From Flavobacteriaceae bacterium GF1 (GTDB lineage: Bacteria; Bacteroidota; Bacteroidia; Flavobacteriales; Flavobacteriaceae): 64,000 bases of DNA. Numbering within the stretch: the stretch's first letter is position 1; each line of letters starts with the position of its first letter. Of the stretch, positions 43,862 to 53,484 are shown piece by piece. A program made the position numbers and the translations under genes. Under the pieces are notes generated by a model that saw only the letters and a list, made by a program, of their open reading frames with translations, was not told the DNA's origin and ran no database searches. The DNA lies in the NCBI GenBank assembly GCA_009797885.1, contig WNKP01000003.1, positions 310,001-374,000 on the forward strand. Reading direction: 5' to 3'.

Positions 43862-45250
43862 TTGCCTTTACGTCGATACATCAAAGAGTTTCCGTACAAT
43901 TTAAAACTTGCTACACCAGTGGTACTCGGTATGTTGGGACATACCTTGGTTGCCTTTGCGGATAATATTATGGTGGGACAGTTGGGAACTGCAGAATTGG
44001 CAGCGGTTTCCCTGGGAAATAGCTTGGTATTAATGTTCATGTACGTCGGGATTGGATTTTCTACCGCAATTACCCCCCTGGTGGCGGAGGCAGATGGCGC
44101 AAATGACCCTAAGGAGGCCAAAAAAGCGTTGAAACATGGCTTGCTCCTTTGTACCGTACTGGGGGTGGCATTGTTCTTTTTGATTTTACTTTGCAAGCCT
44201 TTCCTTTACTTGGCAAAACAACCGCAGGAAGTAGTGGAACTTGCCATTCCATATCTCAATTTGGTGGCCATCTCCATAATCCCCATGTTGATTTTTCAGG
44301 CATTTCGACAATTCTCAGAGGGGATGTCCCAGACCAGATTCCCCATGTATGCAACCATTGTGGCCAATGTGTTGAACATCGTTATCAATTACCTATTGAT
44401 TTTTGGTTCTTTTGGCTTTCCCAAAATGGGAATCTTGGGTGCTGCCATTGGAACACTGGTCTCACGTTGCGTAATGTTGGTTTACCTTTATTTTTTATTG
44501 TACCATAAAGAAAGGTTCAGGGGGTTCATCACCAACTTCAATATTAGGCATATGGAACAAAAGATGATGAAGAAGCTGGTAAACCTTGGTTTTCCATCAT
44601 CCATGCAGGTGTTTTTTGAAGTAGCCATTTTTACTGCGGCAGTTTGGTTAAGTGGGGTCTTGGGCAAGAACACACAAGCGGCCAATCAGATTGCTTTAAA
44701 CCTTAGCAGTATGACTTATATGGTGGGTGTGGGACTGAGCGTTGCGGCCATGGTGCGTGTTGGAAACCAAAAAGGGCTCAATAATTTTAAAGAACTCCGT
44801 CGGATTGGAAAATCGGTATTCTTTTTAACCTTGGTCATTGAACTGGTTTTTGCATTATCTTTCTTATTGGGCAAGGATTGGTTGCCCACTTTGTACTTGG
44901 ACGTAAAAGACGTGGCCAACCGGGCAGATAATATGGAAGTGCTCTCATTGGCTCCACAGTTGTTGTTGGTTGCCGCTTTTTTCCAGATTTCCGATGGTAT
45001 CCAAGTTGTTGTTCTGGGGGCATTGCGGGGAATACAGGATGTTAAGATCCCTACCTTGATTACTTTTATTGCCTACTGGTTGATTGGTTTTCCCATATCC
45101 TACTATTTGGGATTGCACACGGAACTTAAAAGTATAGGTATCTGGATTGGATTATTGTCCGGTCTTACAGCTTCTGGAGTTATGTTGTATCTTCGATTTA
45201 ATTTACTGACCAAAAAATTGATTCTTAGGCAGGCAAGGATAAAAACATAG
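43862..45250 (+). CDS. MATE-family efflux transporter (NorM-like)
   Basis: 462 residues with 12 membrane helices. LKLATPVVLGMLGHTLVAFADNIMVGQLGTAELAAVSLGNS is the first helix pair of MATE drug/Na+ or H+ antiporters (read in pieces: LATPVVLGMLG, ADNIMVGQLG). A later pair matches in the second half. It exports cationic compounds. There is no ATG before helix 1: an in-frame TAA lies at 43847 and the only plausible initiator is the TTG at 43862. The next ATG would remove most of helix 1. The heptamer array immediately upstream occupies the place of the promoter and 5' leader. Confidence 0.88.
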   Translation: MPLRRYIKEFPYNLKLATPVVLGMLGHTLVAFADNIMVGQLGTAELAAVSLGNSLVLMFMYVGIGFSTAITPLVAEADGANDPKEAKKALKHGLLLCTVLGVALFFLILLCKPFLYLAKQPQEVVELAIPYLNLVAISIIPMLIFQAFRQFSEGMSQTRFPMYATIVANVLNIVINYLLIFGSFGFPKMGILGAAIGTLVSRCVMLVYLYFLLYHKERFRGFITNFNIRHMEQKMMKKLVNLGFPSSMQVFFEVAIFTAAVWLSGVLGKNTQAANQIALNLSSMTYMVGVGLSVAAMVRVGNQKGLNNFKELRRIGKSVFFLTLVIELVFALSFLLGKDWLPTLYLDVKDVANRADNMEVLSLAPQLLLVAAFFQISDGIQVVVLGALRGIQDVKIPTLITFIAYWLIGFPISYYLGLHTELKSIGIWIGLLSGLTASGVMLYLRFNLLTKKLILRQARIKT

Positions 45251-45310
45251 CATTGGTTTTTGAATTTGTTGCTTGCACTGAATGGATTCAATACTTGAAT
45301 TTTTAAAACT

Positions 45311-45538
45311 ATGGAACTACCCAAGTTTCTTTTGGGCGATAACACGGATTACCCCAATGCCATTTTTATAGTACATACCGAATACCCGCGCTTTATTATT
45401 AATTTGGAAAATGATGAGGTGGAATGGTTGGAAGAATTTTCCAAAGAAGACGAAGCGGAATTGACTTCCGAAGCAGAAGGTCTGATCGAAGCTGCTACCG
45501 CCTTTTATGACCGTGAAGTTTCCCGATACGAAAACTAG
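45311..45538 (+). CDS. Small acidic conserved hypothetical protein
   Basis: 75 residues, strongly acidic (clusters NLENDEVEWLEEF, KEDEAELTSEAE), with no signal peptide or membrane segment. It begins ELPKFLLGDNTDYPNAIFIVHTE and is well formed as a gene: ATG start, no repeats, 7 bp before the PAP2 gene. Similar small proteins are, to my memory, conserved in Flavobacteriaceae next to PAP2 genes. The function is unknown. Confidence 0.75.
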   Translation: MELPKFLLGDNTDYPNAIFIVHTEYPRFIINLENDEVEWLEEFSKEDEAELTSEAEGLIEAATAFYDREVSRYEN

Positions 45539-45544
45539 ATTGTT

Positions 45545-46111
45545 TTGGAAGAAATTATCCAATTGGACAAAAATCTTTTCCTGTTCTTAAACGGACTGGG
45601 AAGCCCAACCTGGGACGGGTTCTGGATGTTCATTACCAATAAATGGGGTTCCATTCCACTATATGTGCTATTGCTGCTATTGTCCTTTCATTTTTTTGGC
45701 TGGAGGAAAACCTTACTCATTTTGGTAGTCGTGGCATTATTGATTACTACCACCGACCAACTGGCCAATTTCTTTAAGTATGGAATAGGCCGTTTGCGAC
45801 CTTGCCATGATGAACAGGTTTTTGAGCTGATGCGCTTGGTTAAACGTTCCTGCGGTGGAAAATACGGTTACTTCTCGGCGCATGCCGCCAATTCCATGGC
45901 CGTAGCTTCCTTTTTTTCCTTCTTACTCGGTCCAAAGCTAAGGTGGATGCCCTGGGTTCTTATTGTTTGGGGATTGTTGGTGGGGTACAGTCGCATTTAT
46001 ATTGGGGTCCACTTTCCGGGAGATGTCCTTACGGGTATTCTAATAGGTGTGTTTTTTGGCTGGATCTATACCAAGTTATATATCTTTGCGCAGCATAAAA
46101 TTGGAGCATGA
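45545..46111 (+). CDS. PAP2-family membrane phosphatase
   Basis: 188 residues with about five membrane helices. The three PAP2 motifs are present: KYGIGRLRP (KxxxxxxRP), SAHAAN (PSGH-like) and YSRIYIGVHFPGD (SRxxxxxHxxxD). The family dephosphorylates lipid phosphates such as undecaprenyl pyrophosphate or phosphatidic acid. Initiation is probably at TTG 45545, as no ATG is available; it follows the small acidic gene by 6 bp and overlaps the GT39 start (ATGA). The operon suggests a role in lipid-linked glycan or lipid A modification. Confidence 0.87.
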   Translation: MEEIIQLDKNLFLFLNGLGSPTWDGFWMFITNKWGSIPLYVLLLLLSFHFFGWRKTLLILVVVALLITTTDQLANFFKYGIGRLRPCHDEQVFELMRLVKRSCGGKYGYFSAHAANSMAVASFFSFLLGPKLRWMPWVLIVWGLLVGYSRIYIGVHFPGDVLTGILIGVFFGWIYTKLYIFAQHKIGA

Positions 46112-47769
46112 TAACCAACACCCGTTATTGGTTTTTGGTAGCTTTAATGGTACTGGTATATACCGCTGGATTGTTCGTTACACTCTTTGAAAACGATTCC
46201 GCCCAGTTTGCCGTAATGGCCATGCGAATGGTTCAGGAAAATGACTTTCTTAACCTTTTCAAGGGCCCACAAGAGTATCTGGACAAACCCCATATGCATT
46301 ATTGGCTAGCGGCACTTTCCTTCAAAATTTTTGGTATTCATGATTGGGCTTATCGTATTCCCGGAGTCTTGGCAACTTTTTTAGGTGCCTATAGTTGTTT
46401 TGGCCTGGGGAAATTGTTGTACAATAAGGACGTGGGTAAGTTTGCGGCCCTTATCTTTTTAACCTGCCAGACCATAGTGCTCGGTGGAATTGATGTGCGA
46501 ACGGATGCCGTGCTCACCGGTTTTACCATTTTTGCCATTTGGCAATTGGTCACTTATATTGAGAATAAATCATTGCTCGGTATAGTTTTGGGTGCTTTTG
46601 GGGCAGGGATGGCTTTTTCCACAAAAGGACAGATTGCCCTTTTGGTCATTGGAATATGCGTGCTATGTCATTTGGGTTATACCAGAAAGTGGAAACTGGT
46701 ATTGAACTGGAGGGTTTTGATTGCCCTTTTGGTTTTTGCCATGACCATAACCCCAATGCTCTATGCCTATTACCATCAATTTGATCTACATCCTGAAAAG
46801 GTAATTCGGGGAAGGGGCAATCGAAGTGGTATCTTCTTCATATTCTGGGAACAGAGCTTTGAACGGATGAGCGGCGAAGGGATTGGTAAGAACAGTAGCG
46901 ACTTCTTCTTCTTTTTCCACACTTTTTTATGGGTATTCCTGCCATGGACCGTACTGGCCATAGTGGGCTACTGGTGGCGGGCCAAAGCTTTTTTTAAAAT
47001 GAGGTTTGCCTATAATCCAAAGTTTGAATTTCTGACCATAGGTGGTATTACCTTGATTTTTTTCATTATCAGTTTTGCACAGTTCAAACTGCCGCATTAT
47101 ATGAATGTCATGATGCCCTTGTACGCCATATTAACGGCCTCTTATGTCCATAGTTTGCACCGTTATACCAAGAAAAAAGCAATAAAAGGATTGTTGGGGA
47201 TTCAATATTCCATTTTGGCGATTGTATTTATTTTTTCGCTGTTGGTTTGTTTCCATGTCTTCAAATTTGAACGGGCGGGTGGATATATAATGCTGATTGC
47301 CACCTTACTGGTCATTGTCTATTTCTGCTTAAAACAAGAAGCGTACTATGTTAGGTTGATTACCCTATCGGTCTATGCTTCACTTTTGCTCAATGGCATA
47401 ATGAACCTCCATTTTTACCCTTCCCTATTGGAATACCAGGGAGGTTCCACAATGGCCAAAAAAATCGCGGAAAATGGTATTTCGGTAGACAAGGTCTATA
47501 AATTGAGTGATCGACATACTTGGGCCCTCGATTTTTACAATCAACGACCGGTTAAGACCATACCATTGGCCGAGTTGGTCAATAAACGGGACATTTGGGT
47601 CTATGCCACTTCCAGTGAATTGGAACAACTGCGGCAGGCCGGAGTGGATTGGGAGGAAGAGCTTTCGGTATACCAGTTTCGAATTACCCGCTTGCAGCTT
47701 AAGTTTTTGGAACCCACCACGCGATTAAAAAAACTGAACAACATGCACTTGGTGCACATACTTCAGTAA
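46108..47769 (+). CDS. GT39-type membrane glycosyltransferase (ArnT-like)
   Basis: 553 residues with about 11-12 membrane helices. The first periplasmic loop contains the ENDSAQFAVMAMRM motif (catalytic acidic residues of GT-C enzymes) and YLDKPHMHYWLAALSFKIFG, the hallmark of ArnT/PMT-like GT39 enzymes. It transfers a sugar from a polyprenyl-phosphate donor to a lipid or protein acceptor on the periplasmic side. The donor and acceptor are unknown. It overlaps the PAP2 gene by 4 bp, which fits recycling of the polyprenyl carrier. Confidence 0.88.
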   Translation: MITNTRYWFLVALMVLVYTAGLFVTLFENDSAQFAVMAMRMVQENDFLNLFKGPQEYLDKPHMHYWLAALSFKIFGIHDWAYRIPGVLATFLGAYSCFGLGKLLYNKDVGKFAALIFLTCQTIVLGGIDVRTDAVLTGFTIFAIWQLVTYIENKSLLGIVLGAFGAGMAFSTKGQIALLVIGICVLCHLGYTRKWKLVLNWRVLIALLVFAMTITPMLYAYYHQFDLHPEKVIRGRGNRSGIFFIFWEQSFERMSGEGIGKNSSDFFFFFHTFLWVFLPWTVLAIVGYWWRAKAFFKMRFAYNPKFEFLTIGGITLIFFIISFAQFKLPHYMNVMMPLYAILTASYVHSLHRYTKKKAIKGLLGIQYSILAIVFIFSLLVCFHVFKFERAGGYIMLIATLLVIVYFCLKQEAYYVRLITLSVYASLLLNGIMNLHFYPSLLEYQGGSTMAKKIAENGISVDKVYKLSDRHTWALDFYNQRPVKTIPLAELVNKRDIWVYATSSELEQLRQAGVDWEEELSVYQFRITRLQLKFLEPTTRLKKLNNMHLVHILQ

Positions 47770-47856
47770 GGAAGTTAAGTTCGCAAAAGCACAATGACCA
47801 ATATCATTTTTTTTTGAAAATTAAGGGCGTATTTTGACCCCTTTTGAAAAATAGTG

Positions 47857-48780
47857 ATGGAGTTATCCGAAAAAATAAAGGCGCTAAAGGAGCGCAAGAA
47901 CGCTGTGATATTGGCCCACTATTATCAACGGCCGGAAATTCAACAGGTGGCCGATTATGTGGGTGATAGCCTGGAGCTATCCATGAAGGCGGCCGCAACC
48001 GATGCTGAAATCATTGTATTTTGTGGGGTACATTTTATGGCAGAAACGGCCAAAATTGTCAACCCCTACAAAAAGGTCCTGTTGCCTGATCCCAATGCCG
48101 GTTGTTCCTTGGCAGATTCTTGTTCCGGTCAGGATTTCATGGATTTTATTGCGGCCCATCCAGATCATGTAGTGGTGACGTACATCAATGCTTCAGTGGC
48201 GGTAAAGGCGGTATCGGATTATGTGTGCACCTCCTCCAATGCCGTTAAGGTGGTGAATTCCATACCCAAGGACCGCCCCATTATTTTTGCTCCGGATAAG
48301 AATCTGGGACGTTATGTAATGGCCAAAACCAATCGTAAACTATTGCTTTGGGACGGTAGTTGTATGGTTCACGAAGCGTTTTCGGCAGATAAGATAATAG
48401 CGCTTCACAAGAACTATCCCAAGGCAGAATTCATTGCCCATCCCGAAGCCGAACCCCATATTCTGAAAATGGCCTCTTTCATTGGATCTACTTCACAATT
48501 GTTGGCCCATGTTAAAAAGAACCCCAAAGGCACTTTTATTGTAGGCACTGAGGCCAGTATTTTGAACAAAATGGCGGAAGCCGCTCCAGAAGCCACTTTA
48601 CTGCCTGCTCCCACTATGGCCAGCAACGATTGTTCTTGTAGTGAGTGCGCTTTTATGAAAATGAACACGCTTGAAAAACTGTACCAATGCCTAAAGGATG
48701 AAATTCCTGAAATCCATATTGATGCCGCGTTGGCCAAGAAAGCTTTGGAACCGGTTTCCCGAATGATGCAACTCTCTTAA
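47857..48780 (+). CDS. nadA: Quinolinate synthase
   Basis: 307 residues from the ATG at 47857 (a GTG three bases upstream is in frame). Blocks: KNAVILAHYYQRPEIQQVADYVGDSLELS, the first Fe-S Cys in NAGCSLADSC, VVTYINASVAVKAVSD, CTSSNAV and the last Cys motif CSCSECAFM. It condenses iminoaspartate with dihydroxyacetone phosphate to quinolinate in NAD synthesis. NadB starts at the stop codon (TAATG), so the two are co-translated. Confidence 0.95.
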   Translation: MELSEKIKALKERKNAVILAHYYQRPEIQQVADYVGDSLELSMKAAATDAEIIVFCGVHFMAETAKIVNPYKKVLLPDPNAGCSLADSCSGQDFMDFIAAHPDHVVVTYINASVAVKAVSDYVCTSSNAVKVVNSIPKDRPIIFAPDKNLGRYVMAKTNRKLLLWDGSCMVHEAFSADKIIALHKNYPKAEFIAHPEAEPHILKMASFIGSTSQLLAHVKKNPKGTFIVGTEASILNKMAEAAPEATLLPAPTMASNDCSCSECAFMKMNTLEKLYQCLKDEIPEIHIDAALAKKALEPVSRMMQLS

Positions 48781-50363
48781 TGTTCATGCAAAAAACCGAT
48801 TATCTTGTTATTGGATCTGGTATTGCGGGCTTGACTTTTGCATTAAAAATGGCCCAATATTTTCCCGAAAGAAAAGTAACCATCATAACAAAGGGGGACA
48901 AGGAAGAATCCAATACCAAGTATGCCCAGGGGGGCATAGCCGTTGTCCTTGATAAAGAGAAGGATTCCTTTGAACGTCATATGGAAGATACTCTGGTGGC
49001 CGGGGATGGACTTTGTGATACCGAAGTTGTGGAAATGGTCGTGAAGAAGGCCCCTGGATTATTTCGCGAGTTAATGGGGTGGGGGGCGCGTTTTGATACT
49101 GATGAAAGTGGTGAACTGAACTTGGGCAAGGAAGGTGGACATTCCACAAAACGTGTTGCCCATTTTAAGGATATTACGGGATACGAAATAGAAAGGGCAC
49201 TACTGGCTTATTGTTCCGATTTAAATAACATTGAGTTGCTTCCGGAACATTTTGCTGTTGACCTTATAACGGAACATCATTTTTCGAAACATCGTGAAGG
49301 TCCCAAAACGAATTTTAGTTGCTATGGGGCCTATGTTCTGGAACAGGGATCTGGTAGCATTTTTCCAATTGTGGCTTCATATACCATCATAGCAGCAGGA
49401 GGAATAGGTCAGGTGTATGGCCACACTACCAATCCCATGATCGCTACGGGCGATGGAGTGGCCATGGCGTATAGGGCAGGTGCAAGGATCAAGGATATGG
49501 AATTTGTACAATTTCATCCAACGGCCCTGTATGGGGAAGAGCGTTCCCCGGCTTTTTTGATTTCTGAGGCGGTACGTGGTTTTGGAGCGTATTTGGTGGA
49601 TGATACGGGACATCGGTTCATGCCAAAATATGATGCACGGGCAGAACTGGCCCCCAGGGATATCGTTTCCCGAAGTATTGACTTTGAGCTTAAAAGGACA
49701 GGAAAAAAGTGTGTGTATCTTGATTGTAGGCACTTGGATGCCCAGGAATTCGTAATCCATTTTCCCAATATCCATCAAAAGTGTTTTTCCGTTGGAATTG
49801 ACATTGCCAAAGATTTGATTCCCGTGGTTCCCGCAGCACATTATCTCTGTGGGGGAATTGTGGTGGATATGAAGGGTAGGACAACACTGAATAACTTGTT
49901 CGCTTGTGGGGAATGTGCCAGAACGGGATTGCATGGAGCCAATAGGTTGGCCTCCAATTCCCTCCTTGAAGCCCTGGTGTATGCCGACCAAATTTTTACA
50001 CACCTGTCAACTGACCGGTCCCCGGAATCCAGGAGCAAAAAAAATGATATTCCCCTTTGGGATGACCAAGGAATGGTGATATCCAAGGAGAATGTGCTTT
50101 TAAGTTATGGTCTTGAACAATTGCAGGGGATCATGCAAAATTATGTGGGCATTGTTAGGAATGACCGAAGGTTAAAAAAAGCAAAACAGCACTTGGAGCT
50201 TATTCATAAGGATGTTGAGGAGTTGTACCAACAGACCAAATTAAATACGGCCCTATGCGAGCTGCGTAATATGGTGGGTGTGGCCCATTTGATCATTGAG
50301 CAATCCTTAGCTCGCAAAGCGAATAAGGGAGGGTTCTACAACGCTGACAATAAACAGGATTAA
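48780..50363 (+). CDS. nadB: L-aspartate oxidase
   Basis: 527 residues. FAD-binding GSGIAGLTFALKMAQ at the N-terminus, TKYAQGGIAVVLDKEKDSFE, the active-site region EFVQFHPTALYGEERSPAFLISEAVRG, and GLHGANRLASNSLLEALV near the end. It oxidises aspartate to iminoaspartate for NadA. The start ATG overlaps the nadA stop (TAATG). Another ATG two codons later is possible. No bacterial nadC is adjacent. Confidence 0.95.
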   Translation: MFMQKTDYLVIGSGIAGLTFALKMAQYFPERKVTIITKGDKEESNTKYAQGGIAVVLDKEKDSFERHMEDTLVAGDGLCDTEVVEMVVKKAPGLFRELMGWGARFDTDESGELNLGKEGGHSTKRVAHFKDITGYEIERALLAYCSDLNNIELLPEHFAVDLITEHHFSKHREGPKTNFSCYGAYVLEQGSGSIFPIVASYTIIAAGGIGQVYGHTTNPMIATGDGVAMAYRAGARIKDMEFVQFHPTALYGEERSPAFLISEAVRGFGAYLVDDTGHRFMPKYDARAELAPRDIVSRSIDFELKRTGKKCVYLDCRHLDAQEFVIHFPNIHQKCFSVGIDIAKDLIPVVPAAHYLCGGIVVDMKGRTTLNNLFACGECARTGLHGANRLASNSLLEALVYADQIFTHLSTDRSPESRSKKNDIPLWDDQGMVISKENVLLSYGLEQLQGIMQNYVGIVRNDRRLKKAKQHLELIHKDVEELYQQTKLNTALCELRNMVGVAHLIIEQSLARKANKGGFYNADNKQD

Positions 50364-50415
50364 GTCATTGCATACGTTTTATGTTTTACCTGCCTGGGAA
50401 GAAATACTTGGGCGG

Positions 50416-51288
50416 TCAGCCATATACTTCCAACTTGGGTTTTTTTACATGATATCCTATGCCCAGAAAGGAAACCAGGGCCGTAATCAAAAAGAAAACA
50501 AAACTGATGCCGATGGCGGTATTTGCATCCAATCCCAACCATTTGGCCCCGTAGAGAAAAGTAACCTCTCTACTTCCAATTCCCCCAATGGTCAAAGGGA
50601 TTACGGATACAATGGAAGAAATCATAAAGATGAACAAATAGGCCAAAATGGTTCCGCTAATACCAAGGGCTTGTATAATACAGAAGGTTGCAGCCAATTG
50701 AATGGCCTGAAGCAGGGTGGAATACCCCAAGGAACCCCAAAATACGGGAAGGGCATAGGAAAACAATTTCTTGTTCAGTATCCAAAAGCTTAGTATCCCC
50801 ATAGGAATGGACAACCAAAAAAGCCATTGCAAGCCCTTAATAATCGGTATTTCTATCAAAGTGGCAAGAACACAGGCGAAAATAAGAATCAATAGCATCC
50901 CGCTTAATCGGTCCAACAATAAGACGCCCACCACCTTTTTTGTCCCTACTTGATACTTTTTTTGGATTACATAGCCCTTATAAGCATCACCCCCAATTCC
51001 TCCTGGAAGGAAAAGGTTATAGAACATCCCCAGCACATAGAGCTTTAAATTGCTCAATTGGGTAAGTTTTACACCAATGGCGTGAAAATAAAGGTTAAGC
51101 CGCAAGGCGTTGAGTATTTTGGACAGGACAAACAGTAGAAAAGCGGCTATTAGCCATAAAGGATTCGCTGTTTTCAATACGTTGACGACCTCCCTAAAAT
51201 CAATTTTTGTAAAGATAAAGTAGATCAGTACGGCACTGATGACCACCTTTAAGGCAGTGGTAAGGAGTTTACGCTGCTTTTCCGTCAC
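50416..51288 (-). CDS. Flippase-like membrane protein (LPG-synthase TM / AglD family)
   Basis: 290 residues with about eight membrane helices. FLPGGIGGDAYKGYVIQKKY and SIVSVIPLTIGGIGSREVTFLYGAKWLG are the conserved motifs of the UPF0104/lysylphosphatidylglycerol-synthetase transmembrane family, which includes AglD-like and flippase-like proteins. There is no C-terminal synthetase domain, so it is not MprF. It overlaps the GT2 gene by 20 bp and most likely works with it in a polyprenyl- or lipid-linked glycan step. Confidence 0.82.
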   Translation of the reverse strand: MTEKQRKLLTTALKVVISAVLIYFIFTKIDFREVVNVLKTANPLWLIAAFLLFVLSKILNALRLNLYFHAIGVKLTQLSNLKLYVLGMFYNLFLPGGIGGDAYKGYVIQKKYQVGTKKVVGVLLLDRLSGMLLILIFACVLATLIEIPIIKGLQWLFWLSIPMGILSFWILNKKLFSYALPVFWGSLGYSTLLQAIQLAATFCIIQALGISGTILAYLFIFMISSIVSVIPLTIGGIGSREVTFLYGAKWLGLDANTAIGISFVFFLITALVSFLGIGYHVKKPKLEVYG

Positions 51289-52231
51289 CTATGGTAATTT
51301 TCTTGATGCGATATGGGCGTTTGGATTGTGATTCGTAGTAGGTCCTGATGAGCAGTTCCATTACAATACCAATGGTGAAGAGCTGGATTCCACCCAAAAT
51401 GAACATCATACCAAAAATAAGTAGGGGACGTGTTCCAATATCCTGTCCAAATCCGAATTTTACAATAAGCAAATAGGCTTCGATCAAAACACCGAGGATA
51501 ATCAACAAAACCCCAAATATCCCAAACAGGTGAATGGGACGCTGAAAGTATTTACGGATAAAAAGCAGCAACATCATATCGGCTACCACTTTAAATACCC
51601 GTTCCAGCCCATATTTGGATTTCCCGGCATGTCTGGCGTGGTGCTTTACAGGGACCTGTTTTATCTGTGCCCCTTCCAAAAAGGCCAATAGTGTAATGAA
51701 CCTGTGCATTTCCCCGTACAGGTTCAATCCTTTGGCAATCTCCTTAGTGAATATCTTTAAGGCGCATCCGTTGTCCTTAATGGACAGCTTGGTCACACGC
51801 CGGACCAAAAAGTTGGCAATTTTAGAAGGTATTTTCTTTACCAGGGAATCCTTACGCTTCTGTCGTATACCCGTAATCAAATCATACGTTCCCCCTACGG
51901 CGAACTCCAACATTTTTGGAATATCGGAGGGATCGTTCTGCAAGTCGCCATCCATGGTTATAATGTATTCCCCCTGGGCATAGTCCAAACCGGCAGCCAA
52001 GGCCAGACTTTGGCCATAGTTCTTTTTCAATTCGATCAATGTAACCAGATGGTCATCCATTTTTTGGACCACCATTTTGGTGTCATCGGTAGAAAAATCA
52101 TCAACATATATAATTTGATAATGGTACCCCTGGAGACTTTCATGTATTTTTTGTGTGAGCAGTTCAACATTGTCCTGCTCATTGTATAACGGAACAACTA
52201 TGGAAAGAAGGGCAGTGGTGACGGGTTGCAT
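51269..52231 (-). CDS. GT2 glycosyltransferase, DPM1/GtrB-like with C-terminal membrane helices
   Basis: 320 residues. The GT-A domain has SIVVPLYNEQDNVELL, IIYVDDFSTDDT, KNYGQSLALAAGLDYAQGEYIITMDGDLQNDPSDI (metal-binding DxD region) and IKDNGCALKIF. Two membrane helices at about 235-260 and 270-295 are typical of GtrB/ArnC-type enzymes. They transfer a sugar from a nucleotide donor to undecaprenyl phosphate. The overlap with the flippase-like gene supports a shared pathway, possibly supplying the GT39 enzyme encoded nearby. Confidence 0.9.
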   Translation of the reverse strand: MQPVTTALLSIVVPLYNEQDNVELLTQKIHESLQGYHYQIIYVDDFSTDDTKMVVQKMDDHLVTLIELKKNYGQSLALAAGLDYAQGEYIITMDGDLQNDPSDIPKMLEFAVGGTYDLITGIRQKRKDSLVKKIPSKIANFLVRRVTKLSIKDNGCALKIFTKEIAKGLNLYGEMHRFITLLAFLEGAQIKQVPVKHHARHAGKSKYGLERVFKVVADMMLLLFIRKYFQRPIHLFGIFGVLLIILGVLIEAYLLIVKFGFGQDIGTRPLLIFGMMFILGGIQLFTIGIVMELLIRTYYESQSKRPYRIKKITIGDGKAA

Positions 52232-52256
52232 GAATCGCGATTAAATCGATGTAAAT

Positions 52257-53312
52257 TTAGGGTATTTCATCGGTACCTGGGTTGCTGAGGTTCAGTAACT
52301 CATGGGCCGCTGCCACTGGTGAAATGGTGTGGTTTGCTATTTGTTCCAAATAATGGTCCATTTTCCTTTTAATGGTTTCCCGTCCAAAAAACTGAAACTT
52401 TAGTTGCTCTTCAACGGTTTGTAAAAACCAGTTTTTGTTTTGGGCGATCCTATTTTCCCCAAAATGCCCATTTTCCTTGGTAAGTGCCAAAAACCTTAAG
52501 ATCATTTCCCAGACGGCATCTATTCCCAAATTGTTTAAGGAAGAACAACTCAATACTTCGGGTGACCAAGCGTTTTCTTTTGGAGGATAGAGATGCAAGG
52601 CCCTTTTAAATTCCGTCATGGCAAGTTTTACGGCTTTCAGGTTTTCTCCATCAGCTTTATTGATGACCAAGGCATCCGCCATTTCCATTATTCCCCTTTT
52701 TAACCCTTGAAGTTCATCTCCCGCCCCTGCAAGTTTTAAAAGAAGGAAAAAGTCGACCATACTGTGTACCAGGGTTTCACTTTGACCGACACCAACGGTT
52801 TCCACAAGCACAACCTCAAATCCGGCAGCTTCACAAAGGATAATGGTCTCCCTTGTCCTTTTGGCAACTCCCCCCAGGGAATCCTGGGCAGGGGAGGGCC
52901 GTATAAAGGCATTGGAATCCTTGGCGAGTTTTTCCATTCGGGTCTTATCCCCAAGTATACTTCCCTTGGTCACACTGCTAGAGGGATCCACCGCCAAAAC
53001 CGCTACTTTTTTCCCCATTTGCGTCAAATAGGTCCCAAAAGCCTCTATAAAAGTGCTTTTGCCCACACCTGGCACTCCTGTGATACCAATACGGATACTG
53101 TTACTATGGATTTGAAGGCATCGGGTGACCAATTCTTCCGCACGCTCAAAATCTTTGTTACGTGTACTTTCTATTAGCGTAATACCCTGGGCCAACGCGG
53201 TTTTATCCCCCTTTTTTAGGGCATTAAAAAGCACTGGTATGTCAATGGGACCCTGTCTTCGTATTTTGGGCAATTGCACCTTTTGCCCTAATTCATTTCT
53301 TTTAACGGCCAA
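52257..53312 (-). CDS. meaB: Methylmalonyl-CoA mutase-associated GTPase MeaB
   Basis: 351 residues. P-loop GVPGVGKSTFIEAFG, Walker B-like VAVLAVDPSSSVTKGSILGDKTRM, FIRPSPAQDSLGGVAKRTRE, VLVETVGVGQSE and the NKAD-type base motif VINKADGEN. It protects or reloads the cobalamin of methylmalonyl-CoA mutase. The mutase genes are not in the window. It starts upstream of the GT2 gene with a 25-bp gap, so co-transcription is possible. Confidence 0.93.
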   Translation of the reverse strand: MAVKRNELGQKVQLPKIRRQGPIDIPVLFNALKKGDKTALAQGITLIESTRNKDFERAEELVTRCLQIHSNSIRIGITGVPGVGKSTFIEAFGTYLTQMGKKVAVLAVDPSSSVTKGSILGDKTRMEKLAKDSNAFIRPSPAQDSLGGVAKRTRETIILCEAAGFEVVLVETVGVGQSETLVHSMVDFFLLLKLAGAGDELQGLKRGIMEMADALVINKADGENLKAVKLAMTEFKRALHLYPPKENAWSPEVLSCSSLNNLGIDAVWEMILRFLALTKENGHFGENRIAQNKNWFLQTVEEQLKFQFFGRETIKRKMDHYLEQIANHTISPVAAAHELLNLSNPGTDEIP

Positions 53313-53484
53313 AATCCTTATACTTTAATTGGGTAACGAAAATAAAACAAAACCGGGTTTAAATACGTGATTTTACAGATGTATTTCGATGGGTATTTTT
53401 TGTTAAAATCCGTTAAATGTGCTGCATTTTGCCACATTGGTTTTTTATTTCAGTCTATAAAATAACAACAGTAAACCGACCATT

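Noticed and set aside
50416-51288. Lysylphosphatidylglycerol synthase (MprF)
   Set aside because: Only the transmembrane flippase-like part is present; the C-terminal synthetase domain is missing.
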